In this document: positions 55,648 through 56,085 of the stretch, piece after piece | How the letters are laid out: each line of letters starts with the position of its first letter | Position numbering within the stretch: position 1 is the first letter of the stretch | Assembly (NCBI GenBank): GCA_002689655.1 | Contig: NZHC01000066.1 | Coordinates: forward strand, 33,728-89,812 | DNA from: Rhodopirellula sp. | GTDB lineage: Bacteria > Planctomycetota > Planctomycetia > Pirellulales > Pirellulaceae | Length of the DNA stretch: 56,085 bases | Direction of reading: 5' to 3' | Notes under the pieces: model-generated | What the model saw: the letters and a program-made list of their open reading frames with translations, nothing else | Database searches by the model: none | Told to the model about the DNA's origin: nothing | Program-made: the position numbers and the translations under genes

Positions 55648-56085
55648 CTAACCGCCCATTGCAGGCCCATTAGTGGACTTACGAAGCTGTTCAGTTCCGT
55701 GTTCGTCCGTGATCCAACCCGGATCGACGATTAAACCATTCCCAATTGCCAATAACAGCTGCGAAACCAGTTCGGCAGAGTTGCAATGCCTGATCGCCAT
55801 CACCTCAGTCTCCGAATAACCGTCGCTGAACAGTCGCCAAGTCCAGTAACCTGCTGCTTCGCCAGCCGCTCCATTGTCCTCTGTTGGCAACTCAGCGGCT
55901 GCCGCTGAGCCAGAGTTGGACCGGAACATGCCGTTTTCGGGTTCAGAATTAGTGGCTGCAGTATTATTGGTTGCAGTGGTTTGCGAGGCCGAAATCGCTG
56001 CTGAGTCTTCGTGATGGGTCGACTCTTCAACGACGGTCGGTGTTCCTGATTCCTCCGAAATCCCTTCATTTTTCTGTACTGTGCG
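55648..56085 (-). CDS. C-terminal part of an unknown protein with helix-turn-helix-like tail (5' end off the right edge)
   Basis: An open frame from the right edge to a stop at 55648 gives 145 residues. The first about 85 are Ala/Thr/Glu-rich and probably unstructured. The end (WRLFSDGYSETEVMAIRHCNSAELVSQL and LIVDPGWI) resembles HTH_40-like tails found at the C-terminus of RecQ helicases and some other proteins; this is inference from pattern only. It lies upstream of ftsH on the same strand, 124 bases away. The main domain lies outside the window. Confidence 0.6.
   Translation of the reverse strand, partial: RTVQKNEGISEESGTPTVVEESTHHEDSAAISASQTTATNNTAATNSEPENGMFRSNSGSAAAAELPTEDNGAAGEAAGYWTWRLFSDGYSETEVMAIRHCNSAELVSQLLLAIGNGLIVDPGWITDEHGTEQLRKSTNGPAMGG

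Overview
The window (about 56 kb, mid GC, dense genes on both strands) looks like a chromosome segment of a planctomycete, most likely of the Pirellulales. The clues are protein features: a Ser/Thr kinase with the N-terminal extension typical of planctomycete kinases and a C-terminal membrane anchor, many secreted hydrolases, an ECF sigma factor with a membrane anti-sigma, a BY-kinase-like P-loop protein behind a long acidic tail, and poorly conserved Shine-Dalgarno sequences. No rRNA, tRNA, CRISPR, phage, integrase or insertion sequence was found. The taxonomic call is inference.

Layout. 1-9.1 kb: 5' part of an ABC exporter gene (cut by the left edge), a sodium:solute symporter, a secreted SGNH/alpha-beta double hydrolase, two ABC-2 permeases with no ATPase beside them, and a secreted esterase-like protein. 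9.1-12.8 kb: a minus-strand flagellar operon flbD-motA-motB-fliL-fliN-fliO. 13-15.7 kb: a tightly overlapping minus-strand trio of glycosyltransferase (DUF2064/TIGR04282-like), thiO and a Rossmann protein. 16-20 kb: Ser/Thr kinase, PlsC-type acyltransferase and alanine dehydrogenase. 20-23.5 kb: methyltransferase, GT2 glycosyltransferase and a polytopic membrane protein. 23.7-30.1 kb: RNase R and cobalamin-dependent methionine synthase. 30.3-33 kb: a single-pass membrane protein followed by the BY-kinase-like protein, whose Walker A lysine is an arginine. 33-36 kb: an arsS-arsM operon (arsenic methylation and arsenosugar branch) and a DJ-1/PfpI protein. 36.1-38.1 kb: a 2-kb stretch with no convincing gene. 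38-40.4 kb: gcvT-gcvH-lipoate ligase operon. 40.6-45.2 kb: a 36-codon small ORF with its own promoter, an FHA protein, ECF sigma, anti-sigma, and a secreted alpha/beta-hydrolase-fold protein that has lost its nucleophilic serine. 45.5-48.6 kb: Tat-exported sugar-isomerase-like protein and a large anchored protein. 48.8-52 kb: a MoxR/Mg-chelatase-like AAA ATPase coupled to a VWA protein. 52-56 kb: small membrane protein, rsgA, ftsH, and the C-terminus of a protein cut by the right edge.

Genes that plainly work together are the flagellar stator/export set, gcvT/gcvH/ligase (glycine cleavage with lipoylation of the H protein), arsS/arsM (arsenic methylation followed by radical-SAM chemistry), sigma/anti-sigma and AAA/VWA. 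The most interesting leads are the sigma/anti-sigma/serine-less hydrolase unit, the arginine P-loop protein with its membrane partner, the two 17-bp perfect inverted repeats upstream of arsS and metH, and the hidden 36-codon ORF. None of these is proven to be a new system from sequence alone.
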